Shown one piece after another: positions 15,499-24,682 of a stretch of 64,000 nt of DNA. Numbering within the stretch: the stretch's first letter is position 1; the number at the start of each line of letters is the position of its first letter. Location of the stretch: positions 558,001-622,000 of the forward strand of contig NZ_JABACI010000002.1 of NCBI RefSeq assembly GCF_012524205.1, in the 5' to 3' direction. The position numbers and the translations under genes were made by a program. The notes beneath the pieces are model-generated. The model searched no databases. It saw nothing but the letters and a program-made list of their open reading frames with translations, and was not told the DNA's origin. The DNA is from Microbacterium salsuginis. GTDB taxonomy: Bacteria; Actinomycetota; Actinomycetes; Actinomycetales; Microbacteriaceae.

Positions 15499-16917
15499 TC
15501 ATGCCGTCACCGCCTCCGCGAGCGCGTCGACCAGCGTTTCGAGTCCGGTCTCGACACGGGACGGCGGCAGCGCGCCGTAGCCGACGACGACCCCTGCCGG
15601 CGTCGACCGAGCCGTCGGCGTCGTGTGCCGGGGATCCGCCGCGCGGAACGAGGACAGCCCGTCCACGGCCACGCCGCGCTCGTGCGCCCGCGCCACGGCG
15701 CGGGCTTCGGCGGACTCATCGGACACACCGACGAGGCACTGCAAGCCCGCGGAGAGCCCCTCGATCTGCAGCTGCGGCGCGCGCTGGGCCAGCAGTGTGG
15801 CGAAGAACTCGCGTCGCGCCCGGAAGCGGGCTCGACGCCGGCGCACCGCCCGGTCGTACTCGAACGCATCGATGAACCCGCTGAGGGCGTGCTGGTGCAG
15901 TCCGCTCGGGACTCCGCCCGACACCTCGCGCTGGGCTCTCACGTCGTCACGGAGCGAGGCGGGCACGACAGCCCACGCCAGTCCCACCGACGGTGCGAGC
16001 GCCTTGCTCGCGCTGCCGAGATAGACCACGGCGTCGGGTGCGAGCGCCTGCAGGGCTCCGACGCTCCGCCGGTCGTAGCGGAACTCGCCGTCGTAGTCGT
16101 CCTCCAGCACGAGCCCTCCGGATGACCGCGCCCACTCCACCACCGCACGGCGCCGGGCAGCCGAGAGCGGCACGCCGGTCGGGAACTGATGCGCGGGCGT
16201 GAGGAGGATGCCGCCGACATCCAGGCGGGCAAGGTGCGAGACATCCGCCCCCTCGTCATCCACCGGTACGGGCACGACCTGCAGACCGGCCGCCTCGATG
16301 ATGCGCCGATGGCGTTCGTGCCCGTATTCCTCAACGGCCATACGACGTGTCCCGCGCGTCCGGAGGGTGCGCGCGATCAGGCCCAGCAGGTCGCCGAACC
16401 CGCTGCCGACCACCACGGCGTCGAAGTCGGCGACCACACCCCGCGTGCGCGCGAGGTACGAGGCGAGGCTCGCGCGCAGCGCGGGGACACCGGCCGGGTC
16501 GGGATAGCCGAAGTCGGCCGAGGGCAGCTCGGCGACGGCGCGACGCACGTGGCCGCTCCAGGCGGCATGCGGGAAGTCGCTCGCGTCCACGAGTCCGCCC
16601 CGCAGGTCGAGCGGCGCCGGATGCTGCGCACCCGGCGAGCGCGAAGGATCCGGTCGGGGCACCGCCGCAACCCACGTGCCGGCCCCCACGCGAGTCTGCA
16701 GCCAGCCCTCGGCCGCGAGCCGCGCGTACACCTCGCCCACCGTGTTCCGCGCGACGCCGAGGTCGGACGCGAGTACCCTGGACGCCGGCAGCCGCGTGCC
16801 CACGGGGAGGCGGCCACCGGCCACGAGTGCGCGCAGCCCGGCCTCGATCTCGCGCACCGACCGGCCGCCGTGCAGCGGAAGGTACAGATCGAGCCCGGTT
16901 GCAGCATCCGTCACCAT
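15499..16917 (-). CDS. MocR/PdxR family regulator (GntR HTH plus aminotransferase domain)
   Basis: A 472-residue MocR-type regulator. Residues about 15-80 are a GntR winged helix: GRLPVGTRLPASRVLASDLG, then VARNTVGEVYARLAAEGWL. Residues about 110-465 are a class I aminotransferase-like domain with GYPDPAGVPALRASLA, LEDDYDGEFRYDRR and YLGSASKALAPSVGLAW, whose SxSK Lys should bind PLP. The start ATG has GAGAGGAAC upstream; longer in-frame sequence reaches back into a repeat element and is not coding. These regulators respond to PLP-linked effectors. It is upstream of an AhpD-like gene in the same direction, not divergent as is common. Confidence 0.9.
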   Translation of the reverse strand: MVTDAATGLDLYLPLHGGRSVREIEAGLRALVAGGRLPVGTRLPASRVLASDLGVARNTVGEVYARLAAEGWLQTRVGAGTWVAAVPRPDPSRSPGAQHPAPLDLRGGLVDASDFPHAAWSGHVRRAVAELPSADFGYPDPAGVPALRASLASYLARTRGVVADFDAVVVGSGFGDLLGLIARTLRTRGTRRMAVEEYGHERHRRIIEAAGLQVVPVPVDDEGADVSHLARLDVGGILLTPAHQFPTGVPLSAARRRAVVEWARSSGGLVLEDDYDGEFRYDRRSVGALQALAPDAVVYLGSASKALAPSVGLAWAVVPASLRDDVRAQREVSGGVPSGLHQHALSGFIDAFEYDRAVRRRRARFRARREFFATLLAQRAPQLQIEGLSAGLQCLVGVSDESAEARAVARAHERGVAVDGLSSFRAADPRHTTPTARSTPAGVVVGYGALPPSRVETGLETLVDALAEAVTA

Positions 16918-17025
16918 CGCGTTCCTCTCCCGGCACCGCCGCGTCGTCCCGACCCTATCCACGGCGCGAGGCGACAGCGGGCCGCCGCGAGATCGCAGGC
17001 CCGCATCGCGCAGTCCCACCGGGCC

Positions 17026-17114
17026 GCTCCGGAAACCGGAGAATCGGACTCTTTCCGGACCCGCGACCCGTCTTCGATCCGGAAAACACGAGAATCTCCG
17101 GTTTCCGGATCCGG
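17026..17114. repeat. Intergenic CCGGAAACCGG palindromic element, copy 2
   Basis: An 89-bp copy with left end CTCCGGAAACCGGAG and right end CTCCGGTTTCCGGATCCGG, and inner TTTCCGGACCCGCG and GATCCGGAAAA modules. It occupies the 298-bp gap between the Liv binding-protein gene and the MocR gene. Confidence 0.75.
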
Positions 17115-17171
17115 CGACGCGGCCGAGTTCGAGCCGGACCGAGCCCGGATTCGGCCCCACGGGCGCGCAGA

Positions 17172-17201
17172 AAGGCCCGAGCCCTGCGGGGCCCGGGCCT
17201 T
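17172..17201 (-). terminator. Intrinsic terminator of the liv operon
   Basis: Stem AAGGCCCGAGCCC, loop TGCG, complementary arm GGGCCCGGGCCTT; the single top-strand mismatch becomes G-U in the bottom-strand transcript, and the stem is followed by TTTCT in that direction. It starts 15 bp beyond the stop of the Liv binding-protein gene. Confidence 0.75.
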
Positions 17202-17215
17202 CTGGTCGCGAATCG

Positions 17216-18502
17216 TCAGGACCCCGGCACGCCCTCGCCCGAGAGCGCCACCGGCGCCTGCTCGACCGCGGTCACCTCGCCGCCCTCGACGGCGTAAGTG
17301 GCACCGACGTAGTCCTGCACGCCCTGGTCGACGACCGAGATTCCCACGCCGAGGTACGCGGCGTGGCTGTCTTCGCTGAAGGACAGCGGCAGGATGCCGT
17401 TGCCCGCCAGTTCGCCGGACTGCACTGCTTCGATCAGCGACGTGCGGGTCGGATTCTCGCCCGCGGCCTCGAGCGCCTCGGCGAACAGGTAGGCGACGCT
17501 CATGCCGTAGATCGTGTTGCCGTCGAACGGCGCGCCGTCGTTGTACTCGTCGTTGATCTGCTGGAACAGCGCGACCCACTCCGAGTCGCCGCCGAGCGCC
17601 GGCAGGTAGTTCGTGCCGACGAAGCCCTGCAGCAGCTTGGGTCCGACGTCTTCGCCGAGGTACCCGATCAGGGTCGGATAATCGGCACCCGACGACGACG
17701 AGAACCACATCGGGAACCACCCCAGTTGCGCCGCGGTGCCCAGGGCGAGCGCGGTGAACCCGTTGATCGTGCCGAGGATGTTGATCTCACAGCCGGCGGC
17801 CTTGAGGGCGCCGATCTGCGCTGCGACGTCCTGGTTCGAGACCGAGTAGCGCTCGACGGCGGTGAGCCCGTCTTCGCCGAGTGCGAGCTGGGCGCCCTCG
17901 ATCATCTCGTCGCCGAAGTCGTCGTCCTGCCCGAGCAGGCACACCTTCTTGCCGGGGTACTCGTCGGCGGCGTACTGCGCGAGCGCGGCGCCCTCGACGA
18001 CGTAGTCGGCGTTGAAACCGAATGTGAGGGGGTACTTCTCGGGCTGGTTCCAGCTCGTGGATCCCGAGGCGACGAACAGGTCGGGCACCTCGTTCTGGTT
18101 GAGGTAGTCGAGCACCGCGGTGTGGGTCGGCGTGCCGAGCCCGTTGACGATCGCGAAGACCTCGTCCTCCTGCACCAGTTCGCGCACGACCGTCTGCGTG
18201 GTCGCCGGGTTGTACCCGTCGTCCTTCACGAGGTACTCGATCGAGCGGCCGTGCACACCGCCCTGGTCGTTGAGGTAGTCGAAGTACGCCGTCGCGGCGG
18301 CCGAGATCGATGAGTAGCCGGCGGCGGCCGGCCCGGTCAGCGGCGTGTGCGCGCCGATGGTCACGGTGTCGTCGCTGACACCGGGAGCGGCCTGGGCCGG
18401 ATCGCCGGTCGCGGCGGGCGTGCTGCACCCCGCGAGGGCGACGAGGACGGCGGATGCGCCGGCCATCGCCGCGACGCGGCGTGCGAGGGAGTGCTGTGAC
18501 AT
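17216..18502 (-). CDS. Liv-type ABC transporter substrate-binding lipoprotein
   Basis: Periplasmic-binding-like lipoprotein of 428 residues (LivK/type I fold). The N-terminus has Arg, a hydrophobic stretch and the lipobox LVALAGCS, so Cys near residue 25 is lipidated. TVTIGAHTPLTGPAA and YLVKDDGYNPATT are typical of the branched-chain amino acid family, which also binds amides and aromatic or other carboxylates. ATG is preferred to a GTG two codons earlier because AAAGAGG is seven bases from the ATG. It is the last gene of a five-gene importer. Confidence 0.92.
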   Translation of the reverse strand: MSQHSLARRVAAMAGASAVLVALAGCSTPAATGDPAQAAPGVSDDTVTIGAHTPLTGPAAAGYSSISAAATAYFDYLNDQGGVHGRSIEYLVKDDGYNPATTQTVVRELVQEDEVFAIVNGLGTPTHTAVLDYLNQNEVPDLFVASGSTSWNQPEKYPLTFGFNADYVVEGAALAQYAADEYPGKKVCLLGQDDDFGDEMIEGAQLALGEDGLTAVERYSVSNQDVAAQIGALKAAGCEINILGTINGFTALALGTAAQLGWFPMWFSSSSGADYPTLIGYLGEDVGPKLLQGFVGTNYLPALGGDSEWVALFQQINDEYNDGAPFDGNTIYGMSVAYLFAEALEAAGENPTRTSLIEAVQSGELAGNGILPLSFSEDSHAAYLGVGISVVDQGVQDYVGATYAVEGGEVTAVEQAPVALSGEGVPGS

Positions 18503-18504
18503 GG

Positions 18505-19737
18505 TCACCTCTTTCTCTGTGGTGGGGGTGATGCGGGGGTCAGGACGGATTCCGGATGCCGCGGCCCGGCCGACTGCGATGGCTCAGCGTGCGGCGGGGT
18601 GGCGGCCTGCGGTGGGGTGGCGGTCTGCGGTGTGGCGGCGGGAGCATCCGCGGCACCTACGGCAGCGACGGCCGCGGCGGTGCCCGGCCCCGATAGTGCC
18701 GGCCCGCGGCGCGACCGGGCTCCGCCGGAGCGGCGCAGGCTTGCGAGCCCGCCGGGCCGCGCGAGCATCACGACGATGAGCAGCGCGCCGAACACGAGCA
18801 CCGAGAGGTTGCCTGACAGGCGCTGCTCGACCTCGGCCGGCAGCGGGATCGCCGAGATCCCGGTCGACAGCAGCCACGGCAGCAGCACGATGAGCGCCGA
18901 GCCGATCGCAGCGCCGCCGATACTGCCGAGCCCGCCGAGTACGACAGCGACCACGAGCAGCAGCGAGAACGCGAGTGTGTAGGCGCCGGGGCTCACCGAC
19001 TGGGTCACGAAGCAGAGCACCGCTCCCCCCGCGCCGGCCGCGATCGAGCTGACGCCGAACGCGGTGACCTTCACGCGCCCGGCGCGCACGCCGTTCAGCC
19101 GGGCCGCGGTCTCGTCGTCGCGCACGGCGCGCATCCGCAGGCCGAGCCGTCCGCGCGAGAGCGCGACCAGGACCGTCACGACCACGCCGGCGACGAGGAT
19201 CGCAACCCACGCCTGCCACTGCTCGACGGCGATGAGCCGCACCAGTACGGGTGGGACGCCGTCGTAGGCGATCTGCAGCCCCTGGTCTCCGCGCAGCACG
19301 CCCGAGAACACCGCAGCCACGGCGGGAACGGCGATGACGAGCGCGAGGGTGACGCCCGCGAGATACGGTCCTCGCAGCCGCGCCGCCGCGAGTCCGAGCA
19401 GCCAGCCCAGGGCGCCCGACACCGCGATCGCGCCGAGCATGCCGCCCAGGAAGCGAGGGAGGCCGTCGATCCCGGCATCCGTCATCGCGTTCGCGGTGAG
19501 CGCGTAGCCGTAGCCGCCCGCGGCCATGAGCGCCGCGTGGCCGAGCGAGAGCTGCCCGCTGTATCCGATGAGGACCGTGAGCCCCGCCGTGGCGCAGAAG
19601 TACGCCGCCACCGTCGCGAGCTGGAAGTTGCGGTACGGGTCGAGCAGGAACGTGCCCCCGAGGGCGAGCAGCGTGAGCGCCGCGCCGAAGACGAGGGTGC
19701 GGGGGATGCCGCGAAGTCGCGGAAGCAGCCGGGTCAT
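18505..19737 (-). CDS. Liv-type ABC transporter permease, LivM-like
   Basis: Polytopic permease of 410 residues with about nine to ten membrane segments; IGYSGQLSLGHAALMAAGGYG and SRGRLGLRMRAVRDDETAARLNG are LivM signatures. Its ATG overlaps the LivH stop as ATGA. The C-terminal 70 residues after MLARPGGLASLRR form a low-complexity Ala/Pro/Thr tail (AATPQTATPPQAATPPH) not usual for the family. Confidence 0.92.
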   Translation of the reverse strand: MTRLLPRLRGIPRTLVFGAALTLLALGGTFLLDPYRNFQLATVAAYFCATAGLTVLIGYSGQLSLGHAALMAAGGYGYALTANAMTDAGIDGLPRFLGGMLGAIAVSGALGWLLGLAAARLRGPYLAGVTLALVIAVPAVAAVFSGVLRGDQGLQIAYDGVPPVLVRLIAVEQWQAWVAILVAGVVVTVLVALSRGRLGLRMRAVRDDETAARLNGVRAGRVKVTAFGVSSIAAGAGGAVLCFVTQSVSPGAYTLAFSLLLVVAVVLGGLGSIGGAAIGSALIVLLPWLLSTGISAIPLPAEVEQRLSGNLSVLVFGALLIVVMLARPGGLASLRRSGGARSRRGPALSGPGTAAAVAAVGAADAPAATPQTATPPQAATPPHAEPSQSAGPRHPESVLTPASPPPQRKR

Positions 19738-20612
19738 GCCGTCCGTGCCTCTCGCATCGAGAAGACGCCGCCGGGCCGGATCAGCAGCACCATCACCAGC
19801 AGAACCAGTACGCCGATCGGCGCGACCGTCGCGCCCAGGTAGCCGGTGACGAGCGTCATCGCGACGCCGACGACGAGGCCTCCCAGCAGCGCGCCGACCG
19901 GCGAGTCGAGCCCTCCCACGACCGCGACGGCGAACGCGTAGACGAAGAGCATGTCGGTCGCGTGGGGATTGAGCCCGAGCTCGGTCGGCACGAGCAGCAT
20001 CGCGGCCAGCGCGGCGACCGCGGCCGACAGCATCCATCCGATCGTCACCATGCGGCTCACCCGCACGCCCAGCACGCGCGACACTTCGGGGGCGAACGCC
20101 GAGGCCCGCAGCTGCAGGCCGAGCGACGTGCGGGTGAACAGCAGTGCGAGACCCGTCATCACCACGAGTGCGACGACCAGCACGAACAGGTCGTAGGGCG
20201 AGAGCAGCGGCACGCCGCCGACGACGATCGGGCTGTCGTCGAAGGGTGCCCGCATCGGCCGGTACTGGGCACCGAACAGGATGCCGAGCAGCGACTGCAG
20301 CACCATCACGAGTCCGATCGCCACGATGACGCCCGACAGCGGACTGCTGTGCGGCGCGAACCTCATGACGCCCCGCTCGACGCCGACGCCGATCGCAGCC
20401 CCGGCGAGAAGGCCGGCCGCCAGGCCCGCCCAGTACGAGCCGGTGAACCCGGTGACGGCGAAGGCGACGTACGTCGCGACCAGCGCCATCGCGCCCTGTG
20501 CGAAGTTCACGATGCGGGCGGCGCGCCAGATCAGCACGAGCGACAGCGCGAACAGTGCGAACACCGCGCCCCGCGCGAGCCCCGTGGCGAAGAGGAAGAG
20601 AAGTCGGTCCAT
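19734..20612 (-). CDS. Liv-type ABC transporter permease, LivH-like
   Basis: Permease of 292 residues with about eight membrane segments. VNFAQGAMALVATYVAF, FTRTSLGLQLRASAFAPEVSRVLGV and VVGGLDSPVGALLGGL are typical of LivH. It overlaps LivF by one base and LivM by four. It forms the membrane channel with LivM. Confidence 0.93.
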   Translation of the reverse strand: MDRLLFLFATGLARGAVFALFALSLVLIWRAARIVNFAQGAMALVATYVAFAVTGFTGSYWAGLAAGLLAGAAIGVGVERGVMRFAPHSSPLSGVIVAIGLVMVLQSLLGILFGAQYRPMRAPFDDSPIVVGGVPLLSPYDLFVLVVALVVMTGLALLFTRTSLGLQLRASAFAPEVSRVLGVRVSRMVTIGWMLSAAVAALAAMLLVPTELGLNPHATDMLFVYAFAVAVVGGLDSPVGALLGGLVVGVAMTLVTGYLGATVAPIGVLVLLVMVLLIRPGGVFSMREARTA

Positions 20613-21364
20613 CAGAATCCCAGGTAGGCGTGGCGGAGGGTCTCGTCGGCGGCGAGCGCTGCGGCGGGGGCGTCCGCCACCACTCGACCGAGGTCGAGCA
20701 CGACCCCGCGGTCGGCGATCGACAGGGCGCTCGTGACGTTCTGCTCGGCCAGCAGCACCGTCAGGCCGCGGCTCGCGGCGGCGTCGCGCAGTGTGCCCAT
20801 CAAATGCGCGACGACGAGCGGCGCGAGCCCGAGCGACGGCTCGTCGAGCGCGAGCACGATCGGCTCGGCCATGAGTGCGCGGCCCAGCGCCAGCATCTGG
20901 CGCTCACCGCCCGACAGCTGGTGGCCGGCACTGGCGCGGCGACGCGCGAGCGGCTCGAACAGGTCGTAGACGGCCGCGACCGCGCGCTCGCGCGCCGCGC
21001 CGCGGTGCCGCCACAGTCCGCCGAGCCGCAGGTTCTCATCGACGGTGAGCTCTGCGACGACGCTCTGCCCGTCGGGCACGAGCGCGATGCCGCGACGAGC
21101 CCGGTCTTCGGTGCGCAGCGGTGCGAGGTCGTCTCCGTCGAGCGTGATGGATCCGGATGCCACCGGCACGAGCCCTGCGAGCGCCCGCAGCAGGGTGGTC
21201 TTGCCGGCCCCGTTGGCTCCGAGCAGGGCGACCACTTCTCCGGGCGCGAGCGCGAATCCGACCTCGTGGAGCACGGGTGCGCCGCCGTAGCCGACCGTGA
21301 GGCCGCCGATGTCGAGGGCGCCACCCTCGGCGGGCGCTTCGGTGCGTGCGGCCGCGGTGCTCAT
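20612..21364 (-). CDS. Liv-type ABC transporter ATPase, LivF-like
   Basis: ATPase of 250 residues: Walker A LLGANGAGKTTLLRAL, signature HQLSGGERQMLALGRAL, Walker B VLALDEPSLGLAP. The C-terminal form ADETLRHAYLGF is characteristic of LivF. It is encoded between LivG (four-base overlap) and LivH (one-base overlap). Confidence 0.94.
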   Translation of the reverse strand: MSTAAARTEAPAEGGALDIGGLTVGYGGAPVLHEVGFALAPGEVVALLGANGAGKTTLLRALAGLVPVASGSITLDGDDLAPLRTEDRARRGIALVPDGQSVVAELTVDENLRLGGLWRHRGAARERAVAAVYDLFEPLARRRASAGHQLSGGERQMLALGRALMAEPIVLALDEPSLGLAPLVVAHLMGTLRDAAASRGLTVLLAEQNVTSALSIADRGVVLDLGRVVADAPAAALAADETLRHAYLGF

Positions 21365-22098
21365 GCGATCGCCTTCACGCCGAGGTACGCCTCTTCGACG
21401 CGCGGGTCGGTGCGCACCTCGGCCGGCGTGCCGCGTGCGATGACGCGGCCGAAGTCGAGCACGACGATGCGGTCTGCCAGGCCCATGACGAAGTCCACGT
21501 GGTGCTCGACGAGGAGCACCGCGCAGCCGGTCGCCGCGACATCGCGGATGATCTCGCCGAGACCCGCGATGTCGTCGGCACCGAGCCCACCCGCGGGTTC
21601 GTCCAGCAGCAGCAGCCGAGGCTCGGTGACGAGCGCGCGGGCCAGCGCCACGCGCTTGCGGTCGGGGTACGACAGGGACGCCACCGGGCGGTCGGCGAGG
21701 GAGGCGAGGTGCAGCGCCTCGAGCCGCGCGTCGATCAGGCCGGCCGCGTCGCTACGGCTCGCGACCGGTACGGCGACGTTCTCACGCACCGTGAGTCCGG
21801 CGAAGAGCCCGAGCCCCTGCAGCGTGCGCGAGACTCCGCGCGCTGTCAGCGCGGCGGTTCGCCGGGGCGCGGGTGCGCCGTCGATCGCGATCGCACCGCG
21901 CCGTCGCACCAGCGCGCACACGGCGTTGAACACCGTGGTCTTGCCGGCGCCGTTGGGACCGATCAGGGCCACGACCTCGCCGGGCCGGACGTCGAACGAC
22001 ACGCGATCGACGGCGGTGAGGCCGCCGAAGGCGACGCTCAGGTCGGTGACCTCGAGGCGTGCGGGAGCACCCTCGCGGGTCGCAGTTGCTGCGGTCAT
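21361..22098 (-). CDS. Liv-type ABC transporter ATPase, LivG-like
   Basis: ATPase of 245 residues and first gene of the importer operon. Walker A is LIGPNGAGKTTVFNA and Walker B LLLLDEPAGGLG. The signature motif is changed to LSYPDRKRVALARAL in place of LSGGQ, close to the LPYGxQR form usual in LivG. The C-terminal VRTDPRVEEAYLG is typical. The ATG follows GAAGAGG. Upstream lie a TACAGT -10 box and operator site C, so import is probably co-regulated with the acyl-CoA operons. Confidence 0.93.
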   Translation of the reverse strand: MTAATATREGAPARLEVTDLSVAFGGLTAVDRVSFDVRPGEVVALIGPNGAGKTTVFNAVCALVRRRGAIAIDGAPAPRRTAALTARGVSRTLQGLGLFAGLTVRENVAVPVASRSDAAGLIDARLEALHLASLADRPVASLSYPDRKRVALARALVTEPRLLLLDEPAGGLGADDIAGLGEIIRDVAATGCAVLLVEHHVDFVMGLADRIVVLDFGRVIARGTPAEVRTDPRVEEAYLGVKAIA

Positions 22099-22125
22099 CG
22101 GCACCTCTTCGTGTCGGGTGCCCTC

Positions 22126-22156
22126 ACTGTACACGAGAAACCGACCGGGCGGTATG
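22126..22156 (-). promoter_or_regulatory. liv promoter with TetR-type operator (site C)
   Basis: The 20-bp operator at 22137-22156 reads, on the bottom strand, CATACCG, six bases, CGGTTTC. TACAGT at 22131-22126 is a good -10 box for the liv operon, placing the operator across the -35 region. Confidence 0.6.
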
Positions 22157-22229
22157 TTCCTGTTGCACGCGCTCCGAAAGCACGCCGAAGCCACTCCCGA
22201 GACGGAGGTCGCTGCGGAGGAGGCGCGCG

Positions 22230-22997
22230 TTACTTGTGCGGGATGCCGGCGATCATGCCGCCGTCGACGACGAACTCCGCGCCGGTCGTCCACGCCGAGG
22301 CGTCGGAGGCGAGGAACACGATGGTGCCGGCGATGTCGCCGGGGGTGCCGGGGCGGCCGAGAGGGATGTCGAGGTGCTCCGGGTCGATGCGCGCCGTCAT
22401 GGGCGTGCGCACGAAGCCGGGATGCACGGAGTTGACGCGGATGCCGGAGGGCCCGAGTTCGACCGCGAGCGACTTGGTCAATCCGCGCACGCCCCATTTC
22501 GAGGCGGTGTACGCGTGGACGCCCGGGCTGCCGCGCATGCCGTCGACCGACGAGAGGTTGATGATCGAGCCGCCGCTGCCGGATTCCGCGAACTGGGCCT
22601 TCATCACCGGAACGACCGCGCGGCAGCCGAAGAAGACGCCGGTGAGGTTGACGCCGATCGCGGCGTTCCACTTCGCGGTCGTCATGTGCTCGATCGGCGC
22701 GGCGTTCGCGATGCCGGCGTTGTTGACGAGCACGTCGAGCGCCCCGAAGGTGTCGAGCGTCGACGCGATGACGGCATCCCACCGCTTCTCGTCGGTGACG
22801 TCGAGGGGCTCGAAGCGCACGCGGTCTCCGAGTTCCGCCTCGAGCTTGCGGCCGCGGGTCTCTCCGCGGTCGGCCACGACCACACGGCCACCCGCGGCAT
22901 GGAGAGCGCGGACCGCGCCCTCGCCGATGCCCCGCGCCCCGCCGGTGACGAGCGCGACCCGGCCGTCGAGGTCGAACCCGGCGCTCACCGGGTACAT
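22230..22997 (-). CDS. SDR family oxidoreductase
   Basis: Classical short-chain dehydrogenase of 255 residues: VTGGARGIGEGAVRAL, NNAGIANAAP, Ser in NLSSVDGMRG and AYTASKWGVRGLTKSLA. It resembles 3-hydroxyacyl-CoA or hydroxysteroid-type dehydrogenases, ending DASAWTTGAEFVVDGGM. The start is uncertain: the ATG used here or a GTG six codons earlier; neither has a strong ribosome site. It lies 25 bp behind the quinone oxidoreductase gene in what is probably a three-gene operon led by a TetR regulator. Confidence 0.88.
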   Translation of the reverse strand: MYPVSAGFDLDGRVALVTGGARGIGEGAVRALHAAGGRVVVADRGETRGRKLEAELGDRVRFEPLDVTDEKRWDAVIASTLDTFGALDVLVNNAGIANAAPIEHMTTAKWNAAIGVNLTGVFFGCRAVVPVMKAQFAESGSGGSIINLSSVDGMRGSPGVHAYTASKWGVRGLTKSLAVELGPSGIRVNSVHPGFVRTPMTARIDPEHLDIPLGRPGTPGDIAGTIVFLASDASAWTTGAEFVVDGGMIAGIPHK

Positions 22998-23022
22998 CCC
23001 GGCACATCGCGGCACGCGGCAC

Positions 23023-24069
23023 TCACGACGCCACCTGGATCACGACGCGTCCGACGGTGGAACCTCCGGCGAGGGCGGTCAGCGCCTCGGGCGCCTGTGC
23101 GAACGGCACGACGCGATCCACGACCGGACGCACGACGCCGTCCCCGGCGAGCCGCGTGAGCTCGGCGCGGGCGTCGTCGATGAGGTCGGGACGCACGCGG
23201 GGGTAGAGGCCCCAGTGCAGGCCGACCACGGAGTAGTTCTTGACCAGCAGGTGGCCGGCCGGGAGCGACTGGATCCGCCCGCCGGCGAACCCGACGACGA
23301 TGATGCGACCCTCGAACGCGACGCACTTCGTCGAGGCCTCGAACGCCGCTCCCCCGACGGGGTCGAACACGACGTCGGCGCCGTGCCCACCGGTCGCGGC
23401 CTTGACGCCGGCGACGAGGTCGTCGGCACCCCGCACGAGCACGACTTCGGCTCCGGCGTCCCGGGCGACGGCCGCCTTGGCCTCGGAACCCACGACTCCG
23501 ATCACGCGGGCGCCGGCAGCGGCTCCCAGCTGCACGGCCGCGAGTCCCACGCCGCCCGCGGCGGCGTGCACGAGCAGCCACTCCCCCGACCGCAGCGCCG
23601 CACGGCGGTGCAGCCCGAACCACGCGGTCTGGTAGGCGACGGTGAGCCCGGCGGCTTCGGCGTCCGCGAGTGCGTCCGGCGCGCGCCAGACATCGGATGC
23701 CGGCAGCACGGCGTACTCCGACAGCACCCCGATCTTCGACCCGACCACGCGGTCGCCCACCGCCACGCCCGAGACGTCTGCACCGGCGGCCGCGACCGTG
23801 CCGACGAGCTCGATCCCCGGGCTGAAGGGCAGTTCGGGCTTGACCTGGTACTCGCCGCGGCACAGCAGCACATCGGGGAAGTTGGCCGCGACGGATGCCA
23901 CCCGCACCAGGACCTCGCCCGGGCCCGGCGCCGGCACCGGAACGACGTCGAGCGACAGCGCCTCGGCGGGCTCGCCCAGGCGCGTCACACGCCACGCGCG
24001 CATCTCGGCGGGAACCGGCGACGCCGAGGCTGCGGCGCGGGCATCGGCGGTGACGTCAGGCTGTGGCAT
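23023..24069 (-). CDS. NADPH:quinone oxidoreductase family protein (MDR)
   Basis: Zinc-free medium-chain oxidoreductase of 348 residues, quinone oxidoreductase/enoyl-reductase type. SVAANFPDVLLCRGEYQVKP marks the N-terminal domain and HAAAGGVGLAAVQLGAAAGA the nucleotide-binding site. No structural or catalytic zinc Cys cluster is seen. It probably reduces an enoyl-CoA or quinone-like compound with NADPH. The start overlaps the end of the TetR gene by 14 bp. Confidence 0.9.
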   Translation of the reverse strand: MPQPDVTADARAAASASPVPAEMRAWRVTRLGEPAEALSLDVVPVPAPGPGEVLVRVASVAANFPDVLLCRGEYQVKPELPFSPGIELVGTVAAAGADVSGVAVGDRVVGSKIGVLSEYAVLPASDVWRAPDALADAEAAGLTVAYQTAWFGLHRRAALRSGEWLLVHAAAGGVGLAAVQLGAAAGARVIGVVGSEAKAAVARDAGAEVVLVRGADDLVAGVKAATGGHGADVVFDPVGGAAFEASTKCVAFEGRIIVVGFAGGRIQSLPAGHLLVKNYSVVGLHWGLYPRVRPDLIDDARAELTRLAGDGVVRPVVDRVVPFAQAPEALTALAGGSTVGRVVIQVAS

Positions 24070-24661
24070 CCGTTCTCCTCAAGCTCGATAGGAACAGGTC
24101 GGTGAGCTGCTCGGCGACGAGCGTCTTGTCTTCGGGACCCTCGGGCGAATACCAGTGCGACAGATAGTGCACGTCGCTGAAGAAGTGGGCGACGAGCATC
24201 GCGACGGGGATGTCGGTGCGGTACAGCCCCTCGCGCTGACCGCGCGAGATCAGCTCGGCGAACTCGTCGTGGTACGCCCGCCGTCGCCGGGTGACCTCCT
24301 GCTGGCGCGGCGCCGAGAGCATGTTGAGGCTGCGGAAGAACACCGCGCCCTCCCCCATGTGGTCGATCGACGTCTCGAGCACGTCGACGCACACCGCGCG
24401 CAGCACGTCGTCCACCGCGCCGCCGCGCGCGATGATCTCGTCGAGGTGTGCCTTCTGCAGCGTGAGCAGCTTCTCGTAGATGCCGAAGAGCAGGTCGTCC
24501 TTCGACTCGAAGTAGTGGTACATCGCGCCCTTGGTGACGCCGGCGGCCTCGACGATCTGCTGCACGCTGGTGTTGGCATAGCCCTGCCGGGCGAAGAGGT
24601 CGACGGCCGCGCGGGTGACGTCGTCGGCGACGTGGGAATCCTTCATGCCTTCATCTTTCAC
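24056..24661 (-). CDS. TetR family regulator, FadR/KstR2-like
   Basis: A 201-residue TetR protein with HTH residues about 12-58: AAVDLFARQGYANTSVQQIVEAAGVTKGAMYHYF, with ESKDDLLFGIYEKL after it (read as two segments). This form is close to repressors of fatty-acid and steroid-type acyl-CoA genes. GTG was used; an in-frame ATG five codons later is possible. A half-site ACCGACCGGGTG overlaps the start region, which suggests self-regulation. It is the best candidate for the protein that binds sites A-D, because it is the leading gene of an oxidoreductase operon within the same gene group. Confidence 0.88.
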   Translation of the reverse strand: MKDEGMKDSHVADDVTRAAVDLFARQGYANTSVQQIVEAAGVTKGAMYHYFESKDDLLFGIYEKLLTLQKAHLDEIIARGGAVDDVLRAVCVDVLETSIDHMGEGAVFFRSLNMLSAPRQQEVTRRRRAYHDEFAELISRGQREGLYRTDIPVAMLVAHFFSDVHYLSHWYSPEGPEDKTLVAEQLTDLFLSSLRRTDATA

Positions 24662-24682
24662 CCGGTCGGTGCCGCAGCCGCG

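Noticed and set aside
16918..17160. N-terminal extension of the MocR regulator
   Set aside because: It would translate the palindromic element; the ATG at 16917 has a good ribosome site and family-like start.
22059..23159. Long frames antisense to the SDR and livG genes
   Set aside because: Shadow of well-matched bottom-strand genes.
24656..24675. Fifth copy of the TetR operator at the TetR start
   Set aside because: Only one arm (ACCGACCGG) matches; mentioned only as a half-site.
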